A stretch of DNA of 64,000 nt from Amycolatopsis japonica (GTDB taxonomy: Bacteria; Actinomycetota; Actinomycetes; Mycobacteriales; Pseudonocardiaceae). The notes below the pieces were generated by a model. That model was given only the letters and a program-made list of their open reading frames with translations. It did not search any database and had not been told where the DNA came from. A program made the position numbers and the translations under genes. Positions 9,138-17,338 of the stretch are shown piece by piece (within the stretch, counting starts at the first letter, position 1; every line of letters begins with the position of its first letter). The stretch covers positions 1,736,001 to 1,800,000 of the forward strand of contig NZ_CP008953.1 of NCBI RefSeq assembly GCF_000732925.1, given 5' to 3'.

Positions 9138-10786
9138 TGACCACCTCGACCTCCGGCCGCGTCCTGCTGGTGTCCCAGCGGCCAGGCGCGTACCCGACCA
9201 TCGGCGACGCCTTGGTGGACGCGTCCGACGGCGCCGTCATCACCATCGCTGGCGGCGAATACGCCGAGACCGTCGAGCTCGCGGGTCTCCGGGTGACGTT
9301 GGCCGCGGCGGACGGCGCCACCGTCGTCGTCGACGGCCGGGGGGCCGACCGGCCGGTTTTCCGCACCACAGGAGGAGCTCTCGCGCTCGACGGGATCGAA
9401 GTCCTGGCGGGCGGCGCGTCCGCGATCCAGGCCGACGACACGGAACTGGCCGTCCGGAACTGCACCGTCTCCGGCGGCCGCGGGCCGGCGATCGCGATCC
9501 GCGGCACGACGGCGTTCGCCGTGAGCGGTTGCGTGATTTCGGCGGCGGAGCAGGGGATCCTCGTCGACGGTTCGCCGGGGAGGATCGAGGACACCACCGT
9601 CGAAGACGTGCTGGGCGACGGGATCACGGTCGGGCAGGGCGCGGATCCGGTCGTCACCGGATGCACGGTGACCGGCTGCGGGCTGAGGGGCGTCTACGTC
9701 TACCAATACGCCCGGCCGGTCGTCGAAGGCTGCACCGTCTCGCACACCGGTCACGAAGGCATCGCCGTGGCGCACCACGGGGTGCCGGTGATCAAACGGT
9801 GCACGGTCACCGACACCCGGGGCCCGGGGATCTCGTTCGCGTCCGGTTGCGGTGGCGAGATCTCCGCTTGCCGGGTCTCGAACACGGCGGAACCGGGGAT
9901 CGCCATCGCCGAAGGGGCGACGCCGACGGTCGGGGAGACCGCCGAGCCCGGCGCGGTGGAGGACGACGCCCTGGAGGAGATGCTCGCCGAACTCGACTCG
10001 ATGATCGGCCTTCCCGGGGTCAAGGAAGAAGTCCGTTCGCTGGTCGACGAGTTGCAGGTCAACGAATGGCGCCGCCGGGCCGGACTGCCGGTCGGGGCGG
10101 CGGGGCACCATCTGATCTTCGCGGGCGCGCCCGGCACGGGGAAGACGACGGTCGCGCGGATCTACGGCAAACTGCTGAAGGCGTTGGGAGTCCTGCCGGT
10201 CGGCCAGTTCCGCGAGGTGTCCCGCCGGGATCTCGTCGGGCAGTACATCGGGCACACCGCCGAAAAGACCGCGACGGTCTTCGAGGAGGCCAAGGGTGGG
10301 GTCCTGTTCATCGACGAGGCGTACACGCTCACCCGGCTCGCCGGTTCCGGCGGCGATTTCGGCCAGGAGGCGATCGACACCTTGGTGCCGTTGATGGAGG
10401 AACATCGCGACGAGGTGGCGGTGATCGTGGCCGGGTACACCGGCGAGATGGTCGATTTCCTCGCCGCCAACCCCGGTCTCGCGTCGCGCTTCGGCAAGAC
10501 GATCGAGTTCGAGAACTACAGCCCCGACGAACTGCTCGCCATCTTCGGGCGGATGGCGTCCGCCGGGGACTACGAACTCGATCCCGCCGCGGGCCCGGTG
10601 CTGACCGGCCATTTCCGGCGCGTTTCCGGCGACGTCAACTTCGGCAACGCGCGGGACGCGCGCCTGCTGTTCGAGAAGGCGCGCACGGCTCAGTCGCAAC
10701 GTTTGCGGCTGCTGGGCCGGATGCCCGCGATCGAAGAACTGCGCGGGTTGCACGTGGCCGACGTGGAGGCGGCGATCACGCGATAA
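9137..10786 (+). CDS. Right-handed beta-helix fused to CbxX/EccA-type AAA+ ATPase
   Basis: 549 residues. Residues about 20-270 are parallel beta-helix repeats: an opening like periplasmic copper-binding NosD or pectate-lyase repeats (YPTIGDALVDASDGAVITIAGGEY), then repeated units with VxxCTVTG and GI-hydrophobic turns. After an acidic linker, residues about 290-549 form a CbxX/CfqX/SpoVK-type ATPase: IGLPGVKEEVRSLVDEL, Walker A GAPGTGKT, Walker B GVLFIDEAYTL, sensor NPGLASRF and FGNARDARLLFEKA. EccA of type VII secretion and rubisco activase CbxX share this ATPase. The fusion suggests a remodelling motor that recognises a partner through the helix. It is co-transcribed with the LuxR-type gene and sits 9 bases before the second response regulator. 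Confidence 0.85.
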   Translation: MTTSTSGRVLLVSQRPGAYPTIGDALVDASDGAVITIAGGEYAETVELAGLRVTLAAADGATVVVDGRGADRPVFRTTGGALALDGIEVLAGGASAIQADDTELAVRNCTVSGGRGPAIAIRGTTAFAVSGCVISAAEQGILVDGSPGRIEDTTVEDVLGDGITVGQGADPVVTGCTVTGCGLRGVYVYQYARPVVEGCTVSHTGHEGIAVAHHGVPVIKRCTVTDTRGPGISFASGCGGEISACRVSNTAEPGIAIAEGATPTVGETAEPGAVEDDALEEMLAELDSMIGLPGVKEEVRSLVDELQVNEWRRRAGLPVGAAGHHLIFAGAPGTGKTTVARIYGKLLKALGVLPVGQFREVSRRDLVGQYIGHTAEKTATVFEEAKGGVLFIDEAYTLTRLAGSGGDFGQEAIDTLVPLMEEHRDEVAVIVAGYTGEMVDFLAANPGLASRFGKTIEFENYSPDELLAIFGRMASAGDYELDPAAGPVLTGHFRRVSGDVNFGNARDARLLFEKARTAQSQRLRLLGRMPAIEELRGLHVADVEAAITR

Positions 10787-10795
10787 CGTTCGGGT

Positions 10796-11461
10796 GTGCG
10801 GGTGCTGGTGACCGAGGACGACGAGAACTTGCGGGTGGCGCTGGAATTCGCGCTGCGCGGCGACGGCTTCGCGGTGGACACCGCCGCCGATCTGCCGGGC
10901 GCGGACGAGGCGTTGACGGTGAACGCCTACGACTGCGCGGTGTTCGACCGGATGCTGCCTTCGGGTGACGCGCTGGCCTACGTCCGCAACCGGCGCAGCG
11001 CCGGATGGCCGATGCCGGTGCTGTTCCTGACCGCGCGCGACAGTGTCGCCGACCGGATCGACGGTTTACGCGTCGGTGGCGGCGATTACCTGGTCAAGCC
11101 GTTCGCGATGCCGGAACTGATCGCGCGGGTGCGCAGCCTGTGCCGCCGGGACATGGCCGGACAGGCGGTGATCCTGCGCTGCGCCGATGTCGAACTCGAC
11201 ACCGGCAGGCACCAGATCTCGCGGGCGGGCGTGCTGCTCACCGTGACCCGCAAGGAGTATCTCGTCATGGAGCGGCTGATGGCCGCGACCGGGCGGCCGG
11301 TCTCGCGGCGGGAACTGATCCGGTACGCCTGGGACGAGATGGCCGATCCGGCGTCCAACGTGCTGGACGTCGTGATCGCGCGGCTGCGGCGGAAGCTCAA
11401 GGACCCGCCGCTCATCCACACCGTGCGAGGGTCGGGTTACCGCATGGCGCCGCTTCAGTAG
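10796..11461 (+). CDS. OmpR/PhoB-type response regulator (no adjacent kinase)
   Basis: 221 residues from GTG 10796, nine bases after the AAA+ gene, so in the same operon. The receiver has TEDDE, phospho-Asp in CAVFDRMLP, LFLTARD and LVKPF; the winged helix ends in RLRRKLKDPPLIHTVRGSGYRM. It is a paralogue of the regulator at 7659-8324. No kinase gene follows, so the kinase at 6409-7662 may phosphorylate both (inference), or this one is regulated otherwise. Confidence 0.88.
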   Translation: MRVLVTEDDENLRVALEFALRGDGFAVDTAADLPGADEALTVNAYDCAVFDRMLPSGDALAYVRNRRSAGWPMPVLFLTARDSVADRIDGLRVGGGDYLVKPFAMPELIARVRSLCRRDMAGQAVILRCADVELDTGRHQISRAGVLLTVTRKEYLVMERLMAATGRPVSRRELIRYAWDEMADPASNVLDVVIARLRRKLKDPPLIHTVRGSGYRMAPLQ

Positions 11462-11569
11462 GCCACGGGCCGCTCCCACCCCGCCCGAATGAGACCGTCG
11501 ACACCCCGCGCGTCCCGGATGTGCCATGCTCGACAGCGCACGAGGCGGCGAAACCGAGAGGTGACGAGG

Positions 11570-11962
11570 GTGTCCATCTGGGCAGGCGTGATCAATTTCG
11601 TCCGGGCGCGGTACGAGGTGCTCGAAGAGCGGGACGGCTGGCTCCGGTTCCGCGTCGACACCGGCGACGGCCGCGGCCAGCAGGTGTCCTTGCACCACTT
11701 GCCCGACCACGACGGCGCGGAGTGGGTGGAGATCTCGTCTCCGGTCGGCTGGGCCGACAAGATCGATCTGCGGCGCCTGCTCGAACTGGCCGGCGGTGAT
11801 TCGGTCGGCGGCGCGGCGGTGGTCGACGGTGTCGCGCTGCTCAAGCACACGATTCCGCTGGTCGACCTGAATCTGGTCAACGAATTCGAACATCCGCTGA
11901 AGTCCCTCGTCACGCGTGCCGACACCCTCGAACACGAGCTGACCAAGGCCGACGAGTTCTGA
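11570..11962 (+). CDS. Small acidic protein, YbjN/secretion-chaperone-like fold suspected
   Basis: 130 residues from GTG 11570, with GAGAGG about 8 bases upstream; an in-frame ATG at 11490 gives an unlikely Arg-rich leader. The pattern is helix, then strands (RYEVLEERDGWLRFRVD, QQVSLHHLPD, WVEISSPVG), a helix (LRRLLELAG), a strand with GVALLKHTIPL and a C-terminal helix. This alpha/beta order resembles YbjN or type III chaperone-like folds, but sequence evidence is thin. It lies in the same direction as the regulator/AAA+ operon and ends at a strong hairpin. Function unknown. Confidence 0.6.
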   Translation: MSIWAGVINFVRARYEVLEERDGWLRFRVDTGDGRGQQVSLHHLPDHDGAEWVEISSPVGWADKIDLRRLLELAGGDSVGGAAVVDGVALLKHTIPLVDLNLVNEFEHPLKSLVTRADTLEHELTKADEF

Positions 11963-11981
11963 TAGGACCCTTCGGAAGTAC

Positions 11982-12014
11982 GTGAAGGCCCCCTGCACCG
12001 CAGGGGGCCTTCAC
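11982..12014. terminator. Hairpin between convergent genes (GTGAAGGCC family)
   Basis: Perfect 14-base arms (11982-11995 and 12001-12014) with a 5-base loop, beginning GTGAAGGCC. It lies between the convergent genes ending at 11962 and 12027, so it could end transcription from both sides. It is a short member of the palindrome family found throughout the window. Confidence 0.7.
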
Positions 12015-12026
12015 TCGTTTCGAGGG

Positions 12027-12728
12027 TCAGAGGCGCTCCTGCAGCGCGTCCGCGGCGGCGAGGAGGTCCGCGGCCCAGCGCGCCCCCGGCTTACGCCCTA
12101 TACGTTCGATGGGCCCGGAAACCGACACCGCGGCGACGACGGTGCCCGTCGAATCCCGTACCGGCGCCGAGACACTCGCCACACCCGGTTCCCGTTCGGC
12201 CACGCTCTGGGCCCAGCCGCGACGGCGGACTTCGAGCAGAGTGCGCTCCCCGTACACCGCCTCGGTGAGGATCGTGCGCTGTGTGTGCGGATCCGACCAC
12301 GCGGCGAGCACCTTCGCGCCGGAGCCCGCGGTCATCGGCAGCCGTGAACCGATCGGCACCGTGTCACGCAGCCCGCTCGGCGGTTCCGCCGTCGAAACGC
12401 AGACCCGCTGGACGCCGTCGCGGCGGTACAGCTGAACGCTTTCGCCGGTGATGTCGCGCAGTTTCGGCAGCACCGAACTCGCCGCGTCGAGCAGCGGGTC
12501 GGTCGAACCGCCCGCCAGTTCCGCGAGTGCGGTACCCGGGCGCCAGCGGCCGTCGGGGCCGCGCCGCAACAGGCGATGCACTTCGAGGCCGACCGCGAGC
12601 CGATGCGCCGTCGCGCGCGGCAAACCGGTCCGCGTGCACAGTTCCGCCAGGCCACAAGGATCTTCGGCCACGGCCTGAAGCACGGCCACGGCCTTGTCGA
12701 GTACTCCGATACCGCTATGCTGTCCCAC
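12027..12728 (-). CDS. ndgR: IclR-family regulator of leucine biosynthesis (NdgR/AreB type)
   Basis: 233 residues from GTG 12728. An N-terminal winged helix-turn-helix (GLAELCTRTGLPRATAHRLAVGLEVH) is followed by an IclR effector domain (SVQLYRRDGVQRVCVST, GSRLPMTAGSGAKVLAAW, SVAEREPGVASVSAPVRD). It is divergent from leuCD with 79 bases between the starts, the arrangement of NdgR in Streptomyces and its mycobacterial counterpart. Those proteins control leucine and other amino-acid genes. The symbol rests on this context plus family resemblance. Confidence 0.85.
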   Translation of the reverse strand: MGQHSGIGVLDKAVAVLQAVAEDPCGLAELCTRTGLPRATAHRLAVGLEVHRLLRRGPDGRWRPGTALAELAGGSTDPLLDAASSVLPKLRDITGESVQLYRRDGVQRVCVSTAEPPSGLRDTVPIGSRLPMTAGSGAKVLAAWSDPHTQRTILTEAVYGERTLLEVRRRGWAQSVAEREPGVASVSAPVRDSTGTVVAAVSVSGPIERIGRKPGARWAADLLAAADALQERL

Positions 12729-12807
12729 AAGCCGATACTATCTTCCCGAAGTTTGAGATGTCCAGATGGTGGGAAGCACCTATTCCATCGCATGTGAGGA
12801 GCCGGAA
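12729..12807. promoter_or_regulatory. ndgR-leuC divergent promoter/operator region
   Basis: A 79-base gap between the divergent regulator and leuC. It contains a short inverted repeat GATA-C-TATC (about 12733-12741), reading as a GATAGT-like -10 towards ndgR, and an imperfect GGTG-N5-CACC repeat near 12765. The leuC ribosome site GAGGAG is at 12796-12801. The regulator most likely binds here. The exact operator was not determined. Confidence 0.5.
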
Positions 12808-14226
12808 ATGCCCCGGACACTGGCCGAGAAAGTGTGGGAGTCGCACCTGGTGCGGCGCGGCGAGGGGGCCGAGCCCGACCTGCTCTACATCGATCTCCAC
12901 CTGCTGCACGAGGTCACCAGCCCCCAGGCGTTCGACGGACTCCGCCTGGCCGGACGGAAACTGCGCCGCCCCGACCTCACCATCGCCACCGAGGACCACA
13001 ACGTCCCGACGATCGACATCGAGCTGCCGATCGCGGATCCCGTTTCCCGCACCCAGGTCGACACCCTTCGCGCCAACTGCAAGGAGTTCGGCGTCCGGCT
13101 GCACCCGATGGGCGACGCCGAGCAGGGCATCGTGCACGTCATCGGCCCGCAGCTGGGCCTGACCCAGCCCGGGATGACCGTGGTGTGCGGTGACAGTCAC
13201 ACTTCGACGCACGGTGCCTTCGGCGCCATGGCGTTCGGCATCGGTACCTCCGAGGTCGAACACGTGATGGCCACGCAGACCCTGCCGCTCCGTCCATTCA
13301 AGACGATGGCGATCACGGTCGACGGGCAACTGCGGCCCGGCGTCACGGCGAAGGACATCATCCTCGCGGTGATCGCGAAGATCGGCACCGGCGGCGGGCA
13401 GGGCTACGTCCTCGAGTACCGCGGCGAGGCCATCGAAAAGCTGTCGATGGAAGCCCGGATGACGGTGTGCAACATGTCCATCGAAGCCGGCGCGCGTGCC
13501 GGGCTCATCGCGCCGGACGAGACGACGTTCGCGTATCTGAAGGGCCGTCCGCACGCGCCACAGGGCGCCGATTGGGACGCCGCCGTCGAGAACTGGCGCG
13601 AACTCCGCACGGACGACGACGCCGTCTTCGACGCCGAGGTGCGCCTGAACGCCGACGAGCTCACGCCTTTCGTGACCTGGGGCACGAACCCGGGCCAGGG
13701 GCTCCCGCTGGGCGCCGAGGTGCCCGACCCGGAGCGCATCGGCGACGAGAACGAGCGCATCGCCGCTGAAAAGGCCCTGTCCTATATGGACCTGAAGCCG
13801 GGCACGCCGCTGCGCGAGATCGCGGTGGACACCGTCTTCCTCGGCTCGTGCACGAACGGCCGGATCGAGGATCTGCGGGCCGCCGCGGACGTCCTGCGCG
13901 GGCACAAGGTCGCCGATTCGGTGCGGATGCTCGTGGTCCCCGGCTCGATGCGGGTCCGCCAGGCGGCGGAAGCCGAAGGGCTGGACCGGGTCTTCACCGA
14001 AGCGGGCGCGGAATGGCGTCAGGCGGGCTGCTCGATGTGCCTCGGCATGAACCCGGACCAGCTCAAGCCGGGCGAGCGCAGCGCGTCGACCTCGAACCGC
14101 AACTTCGAAGGCAGGCAGGGCAAGGGCGGCCGGACGCATCTGGTGTCGCCGCTCGTGGCGGCCGCCACGGCCGTGCGGGGAACGCTGTCCAGCCCCGAAG
14201 ACCTCCAGCCCGCCGCCGCTCGCTGA
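12808..14226 (+). CDS. leuC: 3-isopropylmalate dehydratase large subunit
   Basis: 472 residues. Converts 2-isopropylmalate to 3-isopropylmalate in leucine synthesis, together with LeuD. ATG 12808 follows GAGGAG with correct spacing, although the frame is open further upstream. Aconitase-family motifs: [15 protein letters not shown], and the three 4Fe-4S cysteines in [10 protein letters not shown] and AGCSMCLGM. The C-terminal [16 protein letters not shown] is typical. leuD follows after 31 bases. Control is probably by the divergent NdgR-type gene. Confidence 0.97.
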   Translation: MPRTLAEKVWESHLVRRGEGAEPDLLYIDLHLLHEVTSPQAFDGLRLAGRKLRRPDLTIATEDHNVPTIDIELPIADPVSRTQVDTLRANCKEFGVRLHPMGDAEQGIVHVIGPQLGLTQPGMTVVCGDSHTSTHGAFGAMAFGIGTSEVEHVMATQTLPLRPFKTMAITVDGQLRPGVTAKDIILAVIAKIGTGGGQGYVLEYRGEAIEKLSMEARMTVCNMSIEAGARAGLIAPDETTFAYLKGRPHAPQGADWDAAVENWRELRTDDDAVFDAEVRLNADELTPFVTWGTNPGQGLPLGAEVPDPERIGDENERIAAEKALSYMDLKPGTPLREIAVDTVFLGSCTNGRIEDLRAAADVLRGHKVADSVRMLVVPGSMRVRQAAEAEGLDRVFTEAGAEWRQAGCSMCLGMNPDQLKPGERSASTSNRNFEGRQGKGGRTHLVSPLVAAATAVRGTLSSPEDLQPAAAR

Positions 14227-14257
14227 CATCGCTGACATCCGCGAAGGAGTTCCCAAC

Positions 14258-14860
14258 ATGGACGCGTTCACCCACCACACCGGCGTCGGGGTCCCGCTGC
14301 GCAGGTCCAACGTGGACACTGACCAGATCATCCCGGCGGTCTACCTCAAGCGCGTGAGCCGCACCGGCTTCGAGGACGGGCTCTTCGCCGCCTGGCGGTC
14401 CGACGAGTCGTTCATCCTCAACCAAGAGCCCTTCAAGAGCGGGTCGGTCCTGGTCGCGGGCCCGGACTTCGGCACCGGTTCTTCCCGTGAGCACGCGGTG
14501 TGGGCCTTGATGGACTACGGCTTCCGGGTCGTGATCTCCTCCCGGTTCGCGGACATCTTCCGCGGCAACTCGGGCAAGCAGGGCCTTGTCGCCGCTCAGG
14601 TCGAGCAGGCGGACGTCGAACTGCTGTGGAAGCTGCTCGAAAACGAGCCCGGCACGGAGGTCACGGTGGACCTCGAGTCGAAGACGGTACGGGCCAAGGA
14701 CTTCACCGCGCCCTTCCAGATCGACGACTACACCCGCTGGCGGCTCCTCGAAGGGCTCGACGACATCGCCCTGACACTCCGCCACGCGGATGAGATCGAC
14801 ACTTTCGAGACCGGGCGCCCCACCTGGAAGCCGGTGACCCTCCCGGCGGCCTCCTCCTAG
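14258..14860 (+). CDS. leuD: 3-isopropylmalate dehydratase small subunit
   Basis: 200 residues, the normal length. Swivel domain with [16 protein letters not shown] near the N-terminus and the substrate-binding [17 protein letters not shown] loop. Forms the LeuCD heterodimer. ATG 14258 follows AAGGAG. The leuC-leuD gap carries a short tandem duplication CGCTGACAT, harmless in position. A hairpin follows at 14876. Confidence 0.97.
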   Translation: MDAFTHHTGVGVPLRRSNVDTDQIIPAVYLKRVSRTGFEDGLFAAWRSDESFILNQEPFKSGSVLVAGPDFGTGSSREHAVWALMDYGFRVVISSRFADIFRGNSGKQGLVAAQVEQADVELLWKLLENEPGTEVTVDLESKTVRAKDFTAPFQIDDYTRWRLLEGLDDIALTLRHADEIDTFETGRPTWKPVTLPAASS

Positions 14861-14875
14861 GGCAGGTCAAAGGGG

Positions 14876-14905
14876 GCGGATTCCCTTGCTGAGCAGGGAA
14901 TCCGC
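14876..14905 (+). terminator. Terminator after leuD
   Basis: 11-base perfect arms GCGGATTCCCT (14876-14886) and their complement (14895-14905), with an 8-base loop, 15 bases after the leuD stop. There is no T-tract, as is usual in high-GC actinobacteria. Confidence 0.6.
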
Positions 14906-15027
14906 ACCCCGGCCGGGAGTCCTCGGCACAGCCCCGAAACCACACCGAACGGCACCTCCGGAGGCCCTCAAGGGGTCCCTCGGGAGGCGGAACAGCCCCC
15001 GAGACAAGGGAAATTTCCGCGCGTCGT

Positions 15028-15054
15028 TTGGAATTTGTGCTGCATTGGTAATAC
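15028..15054 (+). promoter_or_regulatory. Probable hup promoter
   Basis: In an AT-richer stretch 60-90 bases before hup, TTTGGA (about 15027) and TAATAC (15049-15054) are spaced 16 bases and fit the main sigma factor consensus roughly. The long untranslated leader (about 55 bases) ends with GGAGG at 15103-15107. Confidence 0.4.
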
Positions 15055-15113
15055 CGTGTGCGCTAAGTCGGCCGACGGGGCCGTGTACAAGTAGTTCTTC
15101 TTGGAGGACTGGA

Positions 15114-15779
15114 ATGGCCAACAAGGCCCAGCTGATCGAGGCGCTGTCGGAGCGCCTGGGCGACAAGAAGGTCGCGTCGGAGGCCGTCGATGGCCTTGTC
15201 GACATCATCATCCGGACGGTCAACAAGGGCGAGAAGGTGAACATCACCGGCTTCGGTGTGTTCGAGAAGCGCGCCCGCGCCGCCCGCACCGCGCGGAACC
15301 CGCGCACCGGTGAGACCGTTCGCGTCAAGAAGACCAACGTGCCCGCGTTCCGCGCCGGCACGACCTTCAAGGACGTCATCAGTGGTTCGAAGAAGCTGCC
15401 GAAGGCCACCGCTGTGAAGCGCGCGACCGCCGGCACCGCGACTCGCGCCACCGCCACCCGCGCGACGACGACCCGGACGGCCGCCAGCCGCCCGGCCGCG
15501 ACGCGTTCCACGACCACGCGGACCCGCGCCGCCGCGACGACGACGCGCGCCGCCGCGAAGCCGGCCGCCAAGGCGACCGCGACCAAGGCCGCGGCCAAGA
15601 CGACCGCGACCAAGGCCGCGCCGAAGACCGCCGCCAAGGCCACGACTCGCGCCACCACGGCCAAGAAGGCGACCGCCACCAAGGCCGCCGCGAAGCCGGC
15701 CGCCAAGGCGACCGCTGCCAAGGCTCCCGCGAAGAAGGCTCCGGCCAAGCGGACTTCGGCTGCCGCGAAGAAGAAGTAA
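15114..15779 (+). CDS. hup: DNA-binding protein HU with long basic C-terminal tail
   Basis: 221 residues from ATG 15114, seven bases after GGAGG. Residues 1-92 are a complete HU fold ([52 protein letters not shown]). Residues about 100-221 are a low-complexity tail of Ala, Thr, Lys and Arg with repeated [14 protein letters not shown] units, like the histone H1-like tail of mycobacterial HupB. The tail increases DNA binding and compaction in that family. The position between leuD and mutT1 matches mycobacteria. A strong terminator follows. Confidence 0.96.
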   Translation: MANKAQLIEALSERLGDKKVASEAVDGLVDIIIRTVNKGEKVNITGFGVFEKRARAARTARNPRTGETVRVKKTNVPAFRAGTTFKDVISGSKKLPKATAVKRATAGTATRATATRATTTRTAASRPAATRSTTTRTRAAATTTRAAAKPAAKATATKAAAKTTATKAAPKTAAKATTRATTAKKATATKAAAKPAAKATAAKAPAKKAPAKRTSAAAKKK

Positions 15780-15803
15780 GCTCCCTCTCCACGAGTGAGC
15801 CAA

Positions 15804-15838
15804 CGGCAAGGCCCCGCGCACCGCGCGGGGCCTTGCCG
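15804..15838 (+). terminator. Terminator after hup
   Basis: 15-base perfect arms (15804-15818 and 15824-15838, CGGCAAGGCCCCGCG and complement) with a 5-base loop, 25 bases after the hup stop. Confidence 0.8.
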
Positions 15839-16136
15839 CATTTCCAGGGCCGTGATCGACGCTGACGCACTCGCGCGCGGTCTCCGGGGATCTTGTCCCG
15901 CCACGGATCCGCGGCGGCCCTGCGGGCGAATGTGATGCGATTCTCGCGCCCTCAGGCGAAGTCGCGGAAAAGAATCCGCTTCGATCGTCACTCCGATGGA
16001 CGCATGGTCCCGCTCACTGGCTCCACAGTGGAGCGACGTGCGCCGGTTCGCCTCGACACCGCCGGAGTAGGCACGTCACCCACGTGGGGGAGCGGCGCCG
16101 TCGGGTTTCCTTGAGGGGCAAGCCTGACGCGAGGGG

Positions 16137-16189
16137 GTTGCGAAAGCCACTTTCGCAACCTTCAACGTTGCGAAAGCCACTTTCGCAAC
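16137..16189. repeat. Tandem pair of GTTGCGAAA-GCCAC-TTTCGCAAC palindromes
   Basis: Two identical copies (16137-16159, 16167-16189) in direct orientation, 7 bases apart. Each has 9-base arms and a GCCAC loop. The same unit occurs at 53784-53848, where the second copy is inverted. Confidence 0.85.
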
Positions 16190-16234
16190 GAGGAGGCGCG
16201 GCGGGCGCGGTCGTCGTGAGGCGCTCCCCGTCGC

Positions 16235-16290
16235 ATGTCGCGAAAGCCACTTTCGCGACATCAGACGTCCCGAAAGTGGCTTTCGCGACA
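16235..16290. repeat. Nested palindrome with CGAAAGCCACTTTCG core
   Basis: A first hairpin (16235-16261, arms ATGTCGCGAAA, loop GCCAC) is followed 7 bases later by an inverted copy with GTGGC in the centre (about 16268-16290). The two copies form one larger, nearly perfect palindrome, with one mismatch (GTCGCG versus GTCCCG). Confidence 0.8.
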
Positions 16291-16342
16291 TCCTCGCGGC
16301 ACGCGGATACGCCCAGCCAGACCTTGAATAGCCCTGCAGCGA

Positions 16343-16389
16343 GTGAAGGCCTCCTTGCCTCGGCTCAGCCGAGGGAAGGAGGCCTTCAC
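16343..16389. repeat. GTGAAGGCC-family palindrome
   Basis: 14-base perfect outer arms GTGAAGGCCTCCTT (16343-16356) and complement (16376-16389), enclosing an inner CTCGGCT-C-AGCCGAG hairpin. It lies just downstream of mutT1, which reads towards it, and may also terminate transcription. Confidence 0.85.
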
Positions 16390-16402
16390 GCGCGATGAAG
16401 CC

Positions 16403-17338
16403 TCAGGGATGGGCGGGTGCGGGCGTGGGCAAAGGCGACGCGAAATAGTCCGCGGCCACCAGTACCGGCCCGTCCTCTTCGGTCGGGGCCCGGAACGACA
16501 GCACCCAGAACGAGCCCTTCTTCGACGGCACCACACCGCCGCGCGCGGCGGTCAGGTCGACGCCGTCGCGGTCGGCCAGCGCGCTGACGACGTCCGGGAT
16601 CACCCCGCCCTGGCTGGAGATCACCGGCGTCCCACCGTCTCCGGCGATGGCCAGCAGCCGGGCGACACCGAGCACCGGGTCCGGCCAGTAGCCCTCTTCC
16701 GACAGCAGCGGCTCGTGCCGGATCTCGACCCCGAGATCCTCGGCGAGCCCGTTCACCGTCTGGACGCACCGAAGCCGCGGCGCCGAAAGCACCCTGCCGG
16801 GCGCGTAGTACCGCAGCAGCGAACGCAAAGCCTCGGCCTGACGCTGGCCCGCGTCCGACAGCGGCCGCAGATCGTCGTCGCCGTTCCACTCGTCGCGTTT
16901 ACCCGCTTTGGCGTGCCGCACCAGGATCACCGTGGTGAGTTCGGGCGGCAGCGCGGAGAACTCGCGCAGCACCCGGACGTCGCCCGGCCGCGTCAACAGT
17001 TTCTCCGCCGACTCCGTGTCGAGCCAGCGCAGCTCGTCGACCTCCTCGTTCGGCGCGAACGCGCCGGAAGCCGCGTGCGCGGAGAAGTAGTCGACGGTCT
17101 TCGGCGCTCCCGCCACGGTGTATTCGGTCCGCACCAGATACCGGCCGAGCACCGCTTCGAATCCGGTCTCCTCGGCGATCTCCCGGACCGCCGCACCCGC
17201 GATGGTCTCGCCGGGATCCAGCTTTCCCTTCGGCAGCGACCAATCGTCATAGCGAGGCCGGTGGACCAGCGCGACCTCGATCCGGTCGCCCTGACGACGC
17301 CAGAGAACGGCTCCCGCCGCCCGCACGGTCCCGCTCAT
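16403..17338 (-). CDS. mutT1: MutT1-type Nudix hydrolase with histidine phosphatase domain
   Basis: 311 residues from ATG 17338. Residues about 1-125 are a Nudix domain with a complete Nudix box at 38-60 (G38 ... REIAEE 52-57). Residues about 135-311 are a histidine phosphatase domain with the RHA motif at 141-143. This two-domain layout is that of mycobacterial MutT1, which hydrolyses 8-oxo-GTP/dGTP and diadenosine polyphosphates. The start overlaps the ppk stop by 4 bases, so it is translated after ppk in one operon, as in mycobacteria. Confidence 0.93.
   Translation of the reverse strand: MSGTVRAAGAVLWRRQGDRIEVALVHRPRYDDWSLPKGKLDPGETIAGAAVREIAEETGFEAVLGRYLVRTEYTVAGAPKTVDYFSAHAASGAFAPNEEVDELRWLDTESAEKLLTRPGDVRVLREFSALPPELTTVILVRHAKAGKRDEWNGDDDLRPLSDAGQRQAEALRSLLRYYAPGRVLSAPRLRCVQTVNGLAEDLGVEIRHEPLLSEEGYWPDPVLGVARLLAIAGDGGTPVISSQGGVIPDVVSALADRDGVDLTAARGGVVPSKKGSFWVLSFRAPTEEDGPVLVAADYFASPLPTPAPAHP

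Larger units (their letters stand above)
15839..16402. other. Gene-free stretch carrying palindromic repeats
   Basis: About 560 bases between the hup terminator and the 3' end of mutT1. I see no convincing coding frame. The left half (15840-16090) has no recognisable element. The right half holds two CGAAAGCCACTTTCG elements (16137-16189, 16235-16290) and one GTGAAGGCC palindrome (16343-16389). Confidence 0.6.

Noticed and set aside
8384..10753. Very long open frame on the minus strand over the LuxR and AAA+ genes
   Set aside because: It is antisense to genes with clear domain motifs; its composition (Arg, Asp, His and Pro rich) is the usual shadow of high-GC codon bias and it shows no motif.
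12766..12807. Upstream start of leuC at 12766
   Set aside because: It would lengthen LeuC beyond the family start [11 protein letters not shown] and has no ribosome site; ATG 12808 does.
16137..16290. Possible CRISPR array
   Set aside because: The repeats are palindromic, few, in mixed orientation and have 7-base spacers; no cas gene is present.
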